The position numbers were made by a program, and so were the translations under genes. This document shows positions 1 through 10,300 of a stretch of DNA of 16,584 nucleotides, piece by piece. Position 1 is the stretch's first letter. The number at the start of each line of letters is the position of its first letter. This DNA is from Isohypsibius dastychi (lineage: Eukaryota; Tardigrada; Eutardigrada; Parachela; Isohypsibiidae), in NCBI GenBank assembly GCA_034696485.1, contig JAQIWT010000661.1, positions 1 through 16,584 on the forward strand. The letters are read 5' to 3'. A model generated the notes under the pieces. The model saw only the letters and a program-made list of their open reading frames with translations. It made no database searches and was not told the origin of the DNA.

Positions 1-163
1 CGTCGAACCCTCAAAAAAAGCCCCAGCTGAGATCTCGGCTCCTAATCGGTACTTCGACATTCGGAAAAGATCAGAATGTAGGAAATCCAATTCTCAACAC
101 TGATTCTGAACCATATTGGTCTAAACTAATTAGGAGATTTAATATTCTGAAAAATTATGAGCC

Positions 164-182
164 TGGGGTCAATTTGACCCCA
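164..182. repeat. Short palindrome TGGGGTCAA-T-TTGACCCCA
   Basis: Two perfect 9-base arms (164-172 and 174-182) flank a single T. It lies in non-coding DNA just left of the larger inverted repeat at 201-519. It could be a protein-binding dyad or part of a decayed repeat element; nothing in the sequence decides which. Confidence 0.85.
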
Positions 183-200
183 CCTGGTAAAGGAAGAGTT

Positions 201-606
201 AAGCCGATGTGAAGCCGTTAGAAGCCGATAAGAATAGCTGTTCGAGTCGCCGTGGAACAGACTTTTCTGATCAGCTTTTTTCCGCAGCATCTGATATTGT
301 GCACGAAAATTTTAAAATTTGAAATTGAGAATGGAGCGAACCAGAAACAGCGATCAGAAACTATCCCGGGGCCCAAGAAAGATCAGGGAATCCTAAGATT
401 TTCCGGTCGTTTTTTCTAGATTGTTCCATTCATAAACACTATCCCAGTACAGAAGTCAATCATATGTAGATAACTGCATTTCGAATCCTCATCGGCTTCT
501 AACAACTGCATATCGGCTTCTCACGGCGTCATATCGGCTCCTGACTGCTTCGAATCCCAGCTTTATTCGGCTTCGTTCAACTTCGTTTCATTGAGAAGCC
601 GAGCCG
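201..606. repeat. Inverted repeat with tandem 21-base ATCGGCTTCT units
   Basis: Bases 201-229, read on the minus strand, match 491-519 at 25 of 29 positions, giving facing arms about 260 bases apart. The right arm is the first part of three tandem 21-base units (491-511, 512-532, 533-553), each starting ATCGGCT. The core appears again in the opposite direction at about 593-606 (GAAGCCGAGCCGAT). No transposase or long open frame lies between the arms. The layout suits a short non-autonomous repeat or MITE-like element; the element family is not recognised. Confidence 0.75.
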
Positions 607-1239
607 ATTATGCCCTAGAGTAATTAGCTTATAACGATTTAGAAGCTCTAGTTTCCGGTTCGAATATAGAATACCTCGGTGAAAGTGACCGCCCGGTTGA
701 ATTTGGGGGTTCCGTCGAATTCAGTCTGAATGTAAACTGCCCCCTTAATGTACGCTAACTGCAACGCGAGGGGCACTGTACTGAAACTACACCTGGTTTC
801 GGTGCAGACCCCCTGCGCCTCGCTCTTGTCAAATTCAGTCGCAAACCGAATTCAACTTCGAAAAATGTCCGTTGGAGTTTGCTTGCGGTTTTCCAGTCAG
901 CACAGCTCTTGCTGTGCCCCTTCTTGTTCAATTCCTGATCAGTGGCACCTAAAAGATACGGTGTGGTGGATTTGCTGCCAGTCGCCAGTGGAAGGATCCC
1001 AACTTGGCTTGCGTTGGAATCTGGAAGCTCTGAGGAAGTTGGCCTGCCAAGCCAAATGGCGCCCCCGTTGAAGAGATCCGAATAACTCCTTGCAGGTATG
1101 TTTGAACTGAGAGTCCAAAGAATTGTTTCACGAGCTTCATCAAGGAAGGGTAGTTTTCTAGCGTCTTGACTTATTATGGATCACGAACGTCAACATTGCT
1201 GGAAAGCACTTAAAATTAGTAAATGGTTTTTTCTTGCAG
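607..1239. other. Non-coding stretch left of the broken gene
   Basis: Apart from the hairpin at 766-823 I see no supported gene. A short open stretch at about 940-1083 (+) reads plausibly as protein and is preceded by a possible acceptor (TGATCAG), but it ends in TAA and does not join the exon starting at 1240. AATTCAGTC occurs twice (about 718 and 833) and resembles the GAATTCAA blocks of the palindrome at 2284. Confidence 0.5.
766..823. repeat. Imperfect hairpin, about 58 bases
   Basis: Bases 776-787 pair with 796-807 over 12 positions (two of them G-T) around an 8-base loop. At the base, GCGAGG (766-771) pairs with CCTCGC (818-823). Between them is an asymmetric internal loop with possible G-C pairs. 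The size resembles a small structured RNA precursor, but it sits in repeat-rich DNA and may just be part of an inverted repeat. Direction of transcription, if any, is unknown. Confidence 0.5.
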
Positions 1240-1938
1240 CGCATGAAAGAGCCTGAATCAGGAATTAGGATCCCAATCACAAGACGATGCAGAACGTGTT
1301 GTCGTCCCTCGAAAGACAGTTTGGATCCTGAAGGTTGGAGCGACAAGGAAGCAGAGCAGATTCTCGTTCTTGGGTGAGTTACTTTGTTTCTGAACGTGAA
1401 CGTTATTATTTCCCACTCTGATCCCTATTGTAATTAGATTTTGCAAAGGAAGGTCTAAAGCTCCTACGTCCGCAAATTGAGAGCGAAAGGTACGGTGGTA
1501 TGGACCGAATCAGAACTCTCAATTTTGACACGTTTGCTTGCAGGAAAGCTCTTGACATTTTCTGCCAGGAGCAGCTCTGCGTCTTTTGCCAAAAGTGAGT
1601 TTCCATCTTTTCAGTTCGTATTATAAACGTAACCGTTGTTCCGTTTTTAGAAATTGAAATTGATTCCAGCTTTGTCGTTTCTGGATCGAAAAGGGATTGT
1701 GGTTGATGGCGAACCGGAAGTTCTTCTCGTTAGGCCGAGTAAGAAACCACTTGACAGAATCGTCCTAACGTTGACGTTTGTAACCAATATTATTTTAGGC
1801 TCCCAATGTCCAAGTACAACGAAGAACGGAAAAGTTACTCTGATGGCCGGTAATCGAAGACTGAAAAACTACATTGACGATGTGCTGCTGAAAAAATCTC
1901 CGAAAGCAAAAAAGAGCTGCAGCCGGAAGTGCCAATAG
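1240..1938 (+). pseudogene. Multi-exon gene of unknown function, frames disrupted
   Basis: Five exon-like blocks have good splice signals: 1240-1373 (acceptor TTCTTGCAG, donor GTGAGT), 1438-1489, 1544-1594, 1651-1738 and 1799-1938. Block 1 reads ...DPEGWSDKEAEQILVLG, block 2 DFAKEGLKLLRPQIESER, block 3 KALDIFCQEQLCVFCQK. Blocks 4-5 join in frame through a 60-base intron, include GKVTLMAGNRRLKNYIDDVL, and end in a lysine-rich tail and TAG. Blocks 2 and 3 also join. The 1-2 join is out of frame (phase 2 into phase 1), and 3-4 brings an immediate stop. So either two small indels have broken the gene, or the exon choice is wrong. The W-S-x-K-E-x-E start of block 1 faintly recalls a SANT/Myb helix, which I do not trust as an assignment. 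A poly(A) signal follows at 2131. Confidence 0.4.
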
Positions 1939-2130
1939 TGAAGAGCAGGACTGGGCGTTCTGGTAAATTCCTACCGGGAGCCGCGTTAGTTTTCTTGCTG
2001 GTTTGTTATTTGTGGATATTTTTGTTGTGATTTCGACAGATTGTGATTTCTGATGATGTTCTTTTAAAAAGTTTCGGAGTACTTGTTAATTTCTCGAACA
2101 GATCTTTATTTGAGCAGCCTTTTCTGCACT

Positions 2131-2136
2131 AATAAA
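2131..2136 (+). terminator. AATAAA polyadenylation signal
   Basis: Exact AATAAA about 190 bases after the stop of the broken gene at 1240-1938. It suggests that locus is, or recently was, transcribed. Confidence 0.45.
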
Positions 2137-2749
2137 AAATTCGAAGTGTATTTGAATTTCTGATAAAACAGTATGTGAAAAGCATTCTGACCAGATTCAT
2201 TTTGAATACGGAAACTGTACTTAAACTGGCGGCAATAAGTGACCTAAAACTGTATGGAAACTGGAATACAGTGGCCATCAGGTTTGAATTCAAACTGCAT
2301 GCAGTTTGAATTCAATCTGCATTCAAATGATACCCTCGAAATCAACCGGGCGAGGTCTCGATTGGTTGCTCCAGAGCAAGAATCCTTCTGAAGGCAGTTT
2401 TCGAACGGTTTGCAAAAGAATACGGCGAACATTGAGTCGGTCTGCACTTTTGGTAACCACCGCATGGAATCTCGAACAATGATGCTTTAGTGTATCGATA
2501 AGAGGGATACCATAAAAAATTTCAGCGAATTATAGATCGGGAGCGTATGAAATGATTGACTGCTTTTGATAGAAGTCAAATATCATACTTGCCATATATC
2601 GTCATGAAAAAGCTAGCAATCGCAGATTGACAAAAATTGAAATGACGAACAGAATTAACACCGCAAAAAAACTGGGAAAAATTCAGACCTGCGACAAAAA
2701 TCTCAAATCCCTAGTAAAAAGCATAAAAAATCGGAAGGCAACAGGAGGA
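2137..2749. other. Intergenic region between convergent genes
   Basis: No supported gene. It holds the 32-bp palindrome at 2284-2315 and, from about 2630, A-rich sequence forming the 3' flank of the kelch gene on the minus strand. Open frames here are short and lack splice or start context. I see no minus-strand AATAAA close to the kelch stop codon. Confidence 0.6.
2284..2315. repeat. Perfect 32-bp palindrome with nested palindromes
   Basis: Sixteen bases on each side of the centre at 2299/2300 are exactly complementary. The structure is nested: TTGAATTCAA, then CTGCATGCAG at the centre, then TTGAATTCAA. The next bases (2316-2327) hold a degenerate further copy (TCTGCATTCAAA). There is no loop, so it can form a cruciform. 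No coding region overlaps it. Confidence 0.95.
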
Positions 2750-4912
2750 TCAGTGATCAGAGTCGTCGAAGTCCATATCCCGTTTTATCGATGGAGGTAC
2801 TTTGACCGAAGTGGCCGTCATGTAACCACGAGTAACTGGCAAGATGCACTCCTTCATCGACCATGAATCCGTCTTCTCATCGTAAATCTCAATCTTATTG
2901 TAATCGGTTTCGTTCCAGTTCAATCCACCAACCAGCATCACCTTTCCACTAACACACACAAGCGTTGGCGTTCTGCGATGAACTTTGGCTGGACCTGAAG
3001 TAAAAGCCTGAATCAGTTGAATTCGTATCAGAAACACTGAAATCGAACTTACGGCAGGAAGTCCATTTATTTTCAACCGGATCATATTTATCCAGTCCGA
3101 TTTCCCGTGGGTATTCGTCCATCAGAGGCGCGGTACCTATTCACAAATTCGATTAGAAAACTGGTTGGGAAAACACGCCCAACATTAGTTTTAGCTACCT
3201 GCCAAATAGATCATCCCATCCGGTCCAGCGCAACCAGTGCGAGATCGTCGGTCAGTGGGCAAAACCTCCACTCCGGACCATAAACCAGTTTTCGGATCGA
3301 ATGTGACGTATTTATCGGTGAAGAAGACATAGAGTTTGGATGAATGGCCGAGTAAGCAGACATGTTTCCATGAAACGGTTTCCGGCATCAGCGGGATTTC
3401 CTTTTCAATTCCCGTTTCTGCATCCACACACTCGATCTTGTTCTGCATCTCTGCAGCGGTCCAACCACGGATCACGTAGATGTATCCATCAAGGTATCCA
3501 ATCCCGGCTGAAAAACACCCGGAAGTAAGTTACTAAATCAAATCCGGTGAAAAGCTCAAAAAACAACTCACCGCAAAATTTCACTTTTTCCCGCTTCCGG
3601 CTCAGTTGTTTCCACGAGTCGTTGAACGCGTCATACCTCCATGTTTTCTGACCAACAACATAGACCATGTTATCCGGAGAAGTGACTAAACCGGCGTCGT
3701 ATGAACGCCCTTCAGCGGAAGGTATGAGGGAGTTCTCTGGGATTGGAAGAAGAGGATGAACCAGACCGAATTCAGCAGCTGTTCCGTGGTCCGATTTATG
3801 ACGTCCGACAACCAGAATAACTTCAATCGCGGCTGAAAATCATCAAAATTTCAGCCACTTTCACAACGAAGCTCAGTTTTTAAATCTCACCCTCGGTTCG
3901 TCGCTTGGAGTACTTTGGTTCCGTAGTAGAAGAGGATGAAATCGACTGTACGGCTGAGATGAATCCTTGGAGAATCGGGGGCTGATCTTCCCAGTTTTCA
4001 GCAATTTCAGTCGAATCGAGAAGGCTGGGCCGTAGATGTTTGGCGATGCGGAAAAAATGTCCCGATCGGTTGCCGATATCATGAGCGACCCATTTCTCAA
4101 CCACCTCGAAAATGGCATTCTCATTCAGTGAGAAAAGTTGCTTGCTGGAAAGTAGCTCAACCCACTGAAAATGAAACAAAACACAGTCAAAATTCATGTT
4201 TGAAACCGTTTAAATTCCCGAGCTTGAATACCTGATCTTTGGTCAACTTCATCATCTCATCCGCACAGGCTTCCATAATATCATCAAAGCATCTCAAAAC
4301 GTGCGCTTTCCCTTTTCGGTATAATGGGACATCATTATGGACTTCCGGGTGCATGTAAAACCACAACAACGTCGAATAGCCACTCTCCTCACGAATCAAG
4401 TCACAAAGCTTCTTCTGAACTGCATCCATCTCTAAATAAGCAGCGCCTGCTATCAGCTCAATCACCGATGACATCTCGATGCTAGCGTGTCCCGTAAGGG
4501 AGATCTCCAACAGCCTGAAAGTGAAATAAATGCGTCAACCCAAGGAACAGCATTGTACCTCCACGACACAAATTAGTATCTCAACTCTGAAAATTCGAAT
4601 TCATCTCAAAATATCTTACTGGTTGATAACATGATTGGGAATTTCGTCCAAATGAATAATTCTCCGTGTTTCCGTAGGAGAAGACGTCCATCTTCCATCC
4701 AAGAGCGCTCTGAAGTATCCGCTAATGGCGACCAATAGAACGCTGGGACATGGAATGCCCACTTGACGTCCTTTCCCGAAAATCACAACATCGCATCGGA
4801 GGGAGTCCTTCCAAGTTTGACGGATTGCCCACAAGGTATTGACGGGATCATAACCGATATTCACGTATGAACTGCTTGCTATAAAATCCACAACATCCAC
4901 TTTCCACTCCAT
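2750..4912 (-). CDS. BTB-BACK-Kelch protein (KLHL type), complete
   Basis: Seven exons on the minus strand: 4912-4620, 4514-4232, 4164-3891, 3832-3572, 3507-3199, 3136-3053 and 2994-2750. They join in frame to 582 residues. All introns are 58-105 bases with GT-AG ends. The ATG at 4912 is preceded by an in-frame TAG, which fixes the start. A BTB domain spans about 33-140 (LRCDVVIF, then SGYFRALL). A BACK domain spans about 150-270, including NAIFEVVEKWVAHDIGNR. The kelch propeller fills about 285-582; the last blade is the clearest (VMLVGGLNWNE, then Y and W). Family knowledge: such proteins bind CUL3 through BTB and the start of BACK, and recruit ubiquitination substrates through the propeller. 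Oddity: the His usual in the BTB 'AHR.VLA' segment is absent (IPCPSVLLVAIS). Introns after BACK are all phase 1, splitting the propeller by exon. A second member lies at 15098-16584. Confidence 0.93.
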
Positions 4913-5565
4913 TATAAATAATTGGGAATACTATGGCTGAATCGAGGGAATATTTCTTGAATCGGAAAAGGTCACTTGATGAATTAATGGCCAAATTGCA
5001 ATTGTGATGGATTCGAAGTTTCGGTTGGTGAAATGAGCAGTGATGCGAGCGAGCGGGGCCTATAAGTTTGGATGGAACAGGATCTCCTTTTGCAGATGAC
5101 CAGTGAGGGCATTGTTCCATGTTGTACCCGCGTCCCGGATCACCTATTATCTGCGGAATAATTCTTGGAAAGTGTTGATCTTCTGCTGATTTGGAATTCA
5201 AGTGGTCGAAATATCACAACTGGAATTGCGGACAATAGACCAGAAGACAGTAAACAACAATTTACTTTCTCTGTGAAAGAACGATTTCTAGAGAACGTGC
5301 CATTCTGGCGATTTCCAGGTTAGGTATGTATGACCCGTTAGAAGGCGACCGAAGTCAGCTATGGAATTTTAGTTCGTAATTTACCATTAAGCGAATAAGT
5401 GAACGCTCCTGGGATGAAAAACCTTTCAGTGCTCCAGTCCATCGCTCCAAAACAAATGTTTTCATTCACCCATTCATAGTTCTACATTTTCTAGTTCGCG
5501 ATTACGCTGAGCTGCTTTCGAATGTTCACTCTCAACAAAGCAATGTCGCTTGGTGACTTGCTCAC
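4913..5565. other. Divergent intergenic region
   Basis: This lies between the kelch start (-) and the first candidate exon of the next gene (+), so it should carry promoters for both. One open stretch of about 53 codons ending at 5325 (+) reads like protein (ending ERFLENVPFWRFPG then TAG), with a GTATGT donor just past its end. It has no clear start or partner exon. No RNA gene seen. Confidence 0.5.
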
Positions 5566-7024
5566 ATGAAATCGGCGAGAAATATCACTCAATCTGCGCA
5601 TTTAACGCTTCCGTTTCAAAATTGCTTTTATTTTCATTGCGGCTGGGAGTTATTGCTAAAGACATATTCGTTGAAGTATGACGACTCAGGTTCCATCAAT
5701 TCGATCAAGAATGAGCAAATCGGTGGCCGAGATCGCTGGCTTTGTCCCACTTTCGGACCCCAAACAAGACAAAGCAACGTTTGTAGCATCTCCCCTTATG
5801 AAAATCATTCATCTTATCGAATATCATAATTTATAGAATTCATTCATTTGATTTTGTTTTCATACAGGATTCTGGAGGCGGCTGTTGTTTATTTGGAATA
5901 TTTTAACAAGAACGTTCTGAATATCGACCAATTCCATCGTGAATTTCTCAATTCTCTGCAAAACAATTCAGCAGGAAATGCTCTGGATGGAACAAAGCAG
6001 GAACCGTTGATTATCACCACAGCGTCCCAATTACCGCAAGCCAAAAAATCAAAACGAGCAGCTCCTGGCGGAGAAGTTGCCAAGAAGAGACCAGCAACAG
6101 GTGAGCGGATTGACCATAACTATAAAGAAATATATACTATGCAGAAAACATATGAAGAAGAAACTATCGAAGAAATATATTACGAATATCCCGAGGAAAT
6201 ATTTGAGGGATTTCTCTGAACCATGGTCATAAAAATCGAAATAATTCACGCCGAGAATACGACCTCTGAGTATTTGCTGTGTTTGTATTTTGCGATCTCA
6301 GAGATACGAGTTGGAATTTTATTCTTTTATTCAAAGTGAAACTCAGAATTAAATTCACATCGTTTTCATCCAAAAATTAGATGAGAATTAATTAATTAAT
6401 TATTGAATTTATTAATTAATTAATTCAAGATCAAATTAAAATAATGAATTAAATCAATCCAAAAGTGAATTTTATTTTCAAATTTTTTATCAGAGCCATC
6501 GTCGAATAAACCATGCGATTTCAATGGCATTTCAATTTACTCATTTCTGCCTAACCCTTGCATTTTTTAAATGCAGTTCATCCAATTCTTTCTACCCCAT
6601 TTTTCTTCTAGCCAGCGCATCAGCACGCAAACGTCCAGCCCATTCAAACCCCGTCTCGATTTCCATTTCAATATCTCGCTCAGCTTCCGGATCAATCGAA
6701 GTGAAATCCAGCTCGGACGAAGCCACCAACGTTGAACAGACCATTTCCAACCCCAACCCCATCTTCGTCGAAGCTCAATTATCCCGACAAATTTCCGCGC
6801 CAATTTTCATTCCAAAAGAAATCAACGTCGACGACTGGGACAACTCTGAAGATCAAGTCGTGCCAAACGACCCAAACACCCAACCGGAAGTCGAACAAAA
6901 CGCAACCACGTTCGAGGATAACACTTCCATGGAAGAGGAAGATGGCGAAGTACCGGAAGACGATGATGACGATTCAAATGCTGGAGAAATTCCTCGGCTG
7001 ATTATCGATGAAACTAATATTTGA
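5566..7024 (+). CDS. Serine-rich protein with acidic C-terminus, unknown function; 5' end uncertain
   Basis: Two exons are well supported: 5868-6100 (acceptor TTTTCATACAG, donor GTGAGC) and 6612-7024 (acceptor TTTTCTTCTAG). They join in frame (phase 1) to 214 residues plus a split codon and a TGA stop. The first starts ILEAAVVYLEYFN and ends in a basic stretch (KKSKRAAP...KKRPAT), possibly a nuclear localisation signal. The second is rich in Ser/Ile, then Asn/Pro/Glu, and carries an acidic run (EEEDGEVPEDDDDD) before IPRLIIDETNI. I do not recognise the family. For the 5' end there are two options. An ATG at 5566 with donor GTATGA at 5676 joins in frame and gives about 251 residues. An ATG at 5678 opens a more protein-like 51-codon frame but cannot join exon 5868 through any GT donor. 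The start given is the first option. Confidence 0.5.
6385..6426. repeat. AT-rich inverted repeat inside an intron
   Basis: A 16-base arm at 6385-6400 (GAATTAATTAATTAAT) is repeated exactly in reverse complement at 6411-6426, with a 10-base spacer. It lies in the 511-base intron at 6101-6611. Probably a simple AT hairpin of no coding meaning. Confidence 0.9.
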
Positions 7025-7183
7025 AAACTCGATTTCCGGTCGAAATGATTTTTCCTAACCTCTTTTTCATCATTTTTTTACAAAATCTGGCTTGTGGTTA
7101 AAACGATCAGGATACAATATGGAAACTGCAGAGATGGTGTCGTTTTTCAGTCTGCTGATTTTCCAGAAAAAACAATTTTAGTG

Positions 7184-7250
7184 AATAAATTTAATCGTGT
7201 CCTTTTTCATGGAGGTTATTTTCACAGTGACTCGGTTTTCACGAAATAAA
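7184..7250 (+). terminator. Two AATAAA polyadenylation signals
   Basis: Exact AATAAA at 7184-7189 and 7245-7250, 160-226 bases after the TGA of the acidic-tail gene. They also mark the boundary with the convergent transporter gene, whose stop is at 7379. Confidence 0.6.
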
Positions 7251-7378
7251 GTTTTCAAGAGATCGTACCACACCAGAACTCTGCCACGAACCGGAAGATC
7301 AGAAAAACCGGAGTAAAAAATTGCACGGGGTAGAAAAACATGTCAAAACACTGACCTTTGTGGAATATGAAAGACAAA

Positions 7379-10300
7379 TCAAATGAGGCTCATGACGAAC
7401 TGGGCAACAAAGTTGGCGGTTCCCAACGCCAAATAGAGGAAAAATATAACGCACTTCAAGATAACCGGCTGTCCGCTTTTATAGGCAATGGTGATTTGGA
7501 TGATGAAGGGGAGAACGCAGATGTAAACTAATCCACAGAATGCACCCAGAATTCTAAAAGAGATAAATTATGTCAGAACATCATAAAACCATTTCGTTGT
7601 TAAAACACTTTGAGGTTAGCTTCGTTCCAGCAATTCCCGTTCACGATTTTTTATTTCCTGAATTTAAGCACTTTGACGCCGCTGAAATCGTATTGCACGG
7701 AGATACCGAGATGGCGTAGAAAAGTGGCACTGTGCGAAGAAATATGCAGGGAAATATCTCTCACACGTTTACAGTGTCCTCACCCAACCTTTCAAACCTG
7801 ACGAATATAAAATTTGTTCTCAAGACAAAAACAAGAGTATTTTTCATTGCAGCAATTTGATCTTTTTTGACAATTGCTATGCTATGGACCACTGCCGCAA
7901 TGCATACATGGTTCTTGACAATTTAAAAATCAGGCATGCATTGTGCAAAGCTTCAAAAATTCCCGGTAATTCCAACAAAAATGTCCCATGCTGGTTATTC
8001 GTGTTTTGTTATTTGTTACCTCAAGATATCCCCGATCCGAGGATACAAGCCGGCAAACAGCAAACAGGCCGCCACGAGGCAAACGTTCAAAATAATCACG
8101 TAAGGACTCCTGAAAAGTAAAGGCTTTTTGTCAAACAGATATTCATACAAAAATATCTAGAAAAGCAAATCACATTCAATATTGAAAATATGTTTTCCGA
8201 GCGCGAGTTAGAGAATGAACCGAGTCAGACATTTCGACGAAAATACTTACCCCACATCGGCTCGTTTCAACCAGGTGAAGAAAAGCTGAATGCGGAATAC
8301 ATAAGCCAACAGCGGAAACAGAGTCACGATTTGGAAAAACATCAGCAGTCGAGCGACGAATGCAAATGTATCCCGGATGGCGAAGTCTTTGATAAAATTC
8401 TGTAAACACACATAACCTCATAACGTATTTTATTCAACTCAGAATCAACGGTAGTAGTTACGTCTGAGATTTCCGATTTCGGCCCAGGAAATGCCAAATA
8501 ATATCCGCCAGCCAGTAAGATGTAAGTGAGGGTTCCCAAGAAGAAAGCCACTCCGGTGTCACGGGAATTATTGTGAGGGACAGAACTGTAGGCAGTCATG
8601 GCAATGATAACGTTGTGGACTAGATAACCGGCGAAGAGTGTACCGGAAAGAGCCGGGAACGAGGATTTAACTTCTATAAATGGAAACAACGAATATAATA
8701 TTACCATTAAAATCATTTGATATTATTATATAATTGTTTAAAATAAAAATATGTCGTGAACGGATCAAAAGCTACCAGATAGCAAGGAAAAAGCACTCGA
8801 AGAAGTTGAGGGGAAAAAGTGCTAAGAGCCATGAAAGAACCTTTCATGGAAGGTAAGTTGGGTCGCAGGCAAGGAGCTGAAAAATAGGAGTGCGATTTCA
8901 TCGAAGATAGCGAAAATCAGCTTCGATGAGAACAATCGAAAAAAATCATACAGTCAGCCATTAAATTTCTGTACTGAACAGTGGCACGAATTTTTTCAGT
9001 TTTCGAGATTCAAATGGGAAGTTTCACTTGCGTATTGCTCGACAGATGCCAGCAACCTACAACACTCTAGGTTTAAATTAACTGCCGAGGCGAGTCTAAA
9101 AATGCAGCGAAAACAGATATCCTTTGCATTTACGATAAAACGTTATTTTACAACGCACATGGTATTTCTCAAAAAATGAAGGTAATTTATTTCATGGCCA
9201 TTACAACGGTATTCATTTTCGAAATTCATGTTCAAACTTATTTATCATTCAGTGTTAAAAAAACAGACGAAATCTCTTCTGTAGTGCCTTTTTAATCTTC
9301 GAACTAGCAATCCTAACAATCGTATCAATTACGCATTTATAATATATTTCCGAATTTATTCACCACGGTATGCAAATCTGGCGATTGATTATCAGTTAAC
9401 ACTCACACTCACCCAACAGGTTGACACCAGCAACGTTGATTCCATGGGCGCTGATTTTGACCACGACGAAAATAAATAAATAGGCAATAGACAGCATCCC
9501 CAGAGAGCTGAACTTTGTGAAGAATGTTGGATAACGGAGACAAATAAATGGAAAGATGAGAAGAACCATGTAAAGCGGAACGGAAACAGACTCGTTCCAA
9601 TAAGGCGTGGTTGCTGCCGCTAATTCCACGTCGAAAACCGTCGAGTTTGTTTCCGGGTTCCACAAATTCAACTCTGGAATTCGCAGCGCTGAAATGAATA
9701 TAAAATAATTCATTCAAGCAAGAATGTAGAAACTAGAAACCAGGTTGCAAAATTATTTGAAGTAACACGAAAATCCAAATCTGAAAATCTGTTGACGAAA
9801 ATTCATCGAAGATTACAAGTAACTCCATCCCAATCATTTCCGCTTGCAAATAATTACCGTTCAAATAACAGCCGATTTCGTACAACAGACTCGACAGCAT
9901 AATCCAATAGCAAATCATATCTCCCAGCAGGTTGAATAATGAGACGAAAACGCTGAAAACTGCCATTTTCTGCCCGAGCACTTCTTTGCAGACTTCACTA
10001 AATTGTCGAGCTCGGCGGAACGTTGTCATTTCCACATGATGGGCTGCTTCAAACATTAACTGGATCGGATAAAATGTAACGAGTCCGGCTGCAATATACG
10101 ATCCAATGCTGACCCAGAAACCAGCCTGAAATTCGGAATACAGCTTAACTTCCGGTTGAGACAAAAAGTGATTCAAGAGGAAATTTACTTGTGAAATCGC
10201 CCATGGTACTGTGAGAATTGTCGTTCCGACCAGCGTTGACCAAATGCTGAATCTGGAAACATGACTGATGGGAAAGAGAAGCTTTGGAAAACTCAAGAAC

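Noticed and set aside
541-560. TTCGAATCC, like a tRNA B box
   Set aside because: There is no cloverleaf or A box around it; it is part of the tandem repeat tract.
748-1071. Open frame of 107 codons (+)
   Set aside because: It starts inside the hairpin, overlaps better-looking frames, and its composition (Cys/Trp/Ser) fits no family.
4848-5201. Open frame of 117 codons (-) upstream of the kelch gene
   Set aside because: It overlaps the kelch first exon in another frame; no domain and no splice link.
6101-6219. Read-through of exon 5868 giving a Tyr/Glu-rich tail
   Set aside because: The GTGAGC donor at 6101 joins exon 6612 in frame; the tail is AT-rich GAAGAAATAT repetition typical of an intron.
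9409-9717. Open frame of 102 codons (-) overlapping transporter exon 5
   Set aside because: Shadow frame; the other frame carries the conserved membrane helices.
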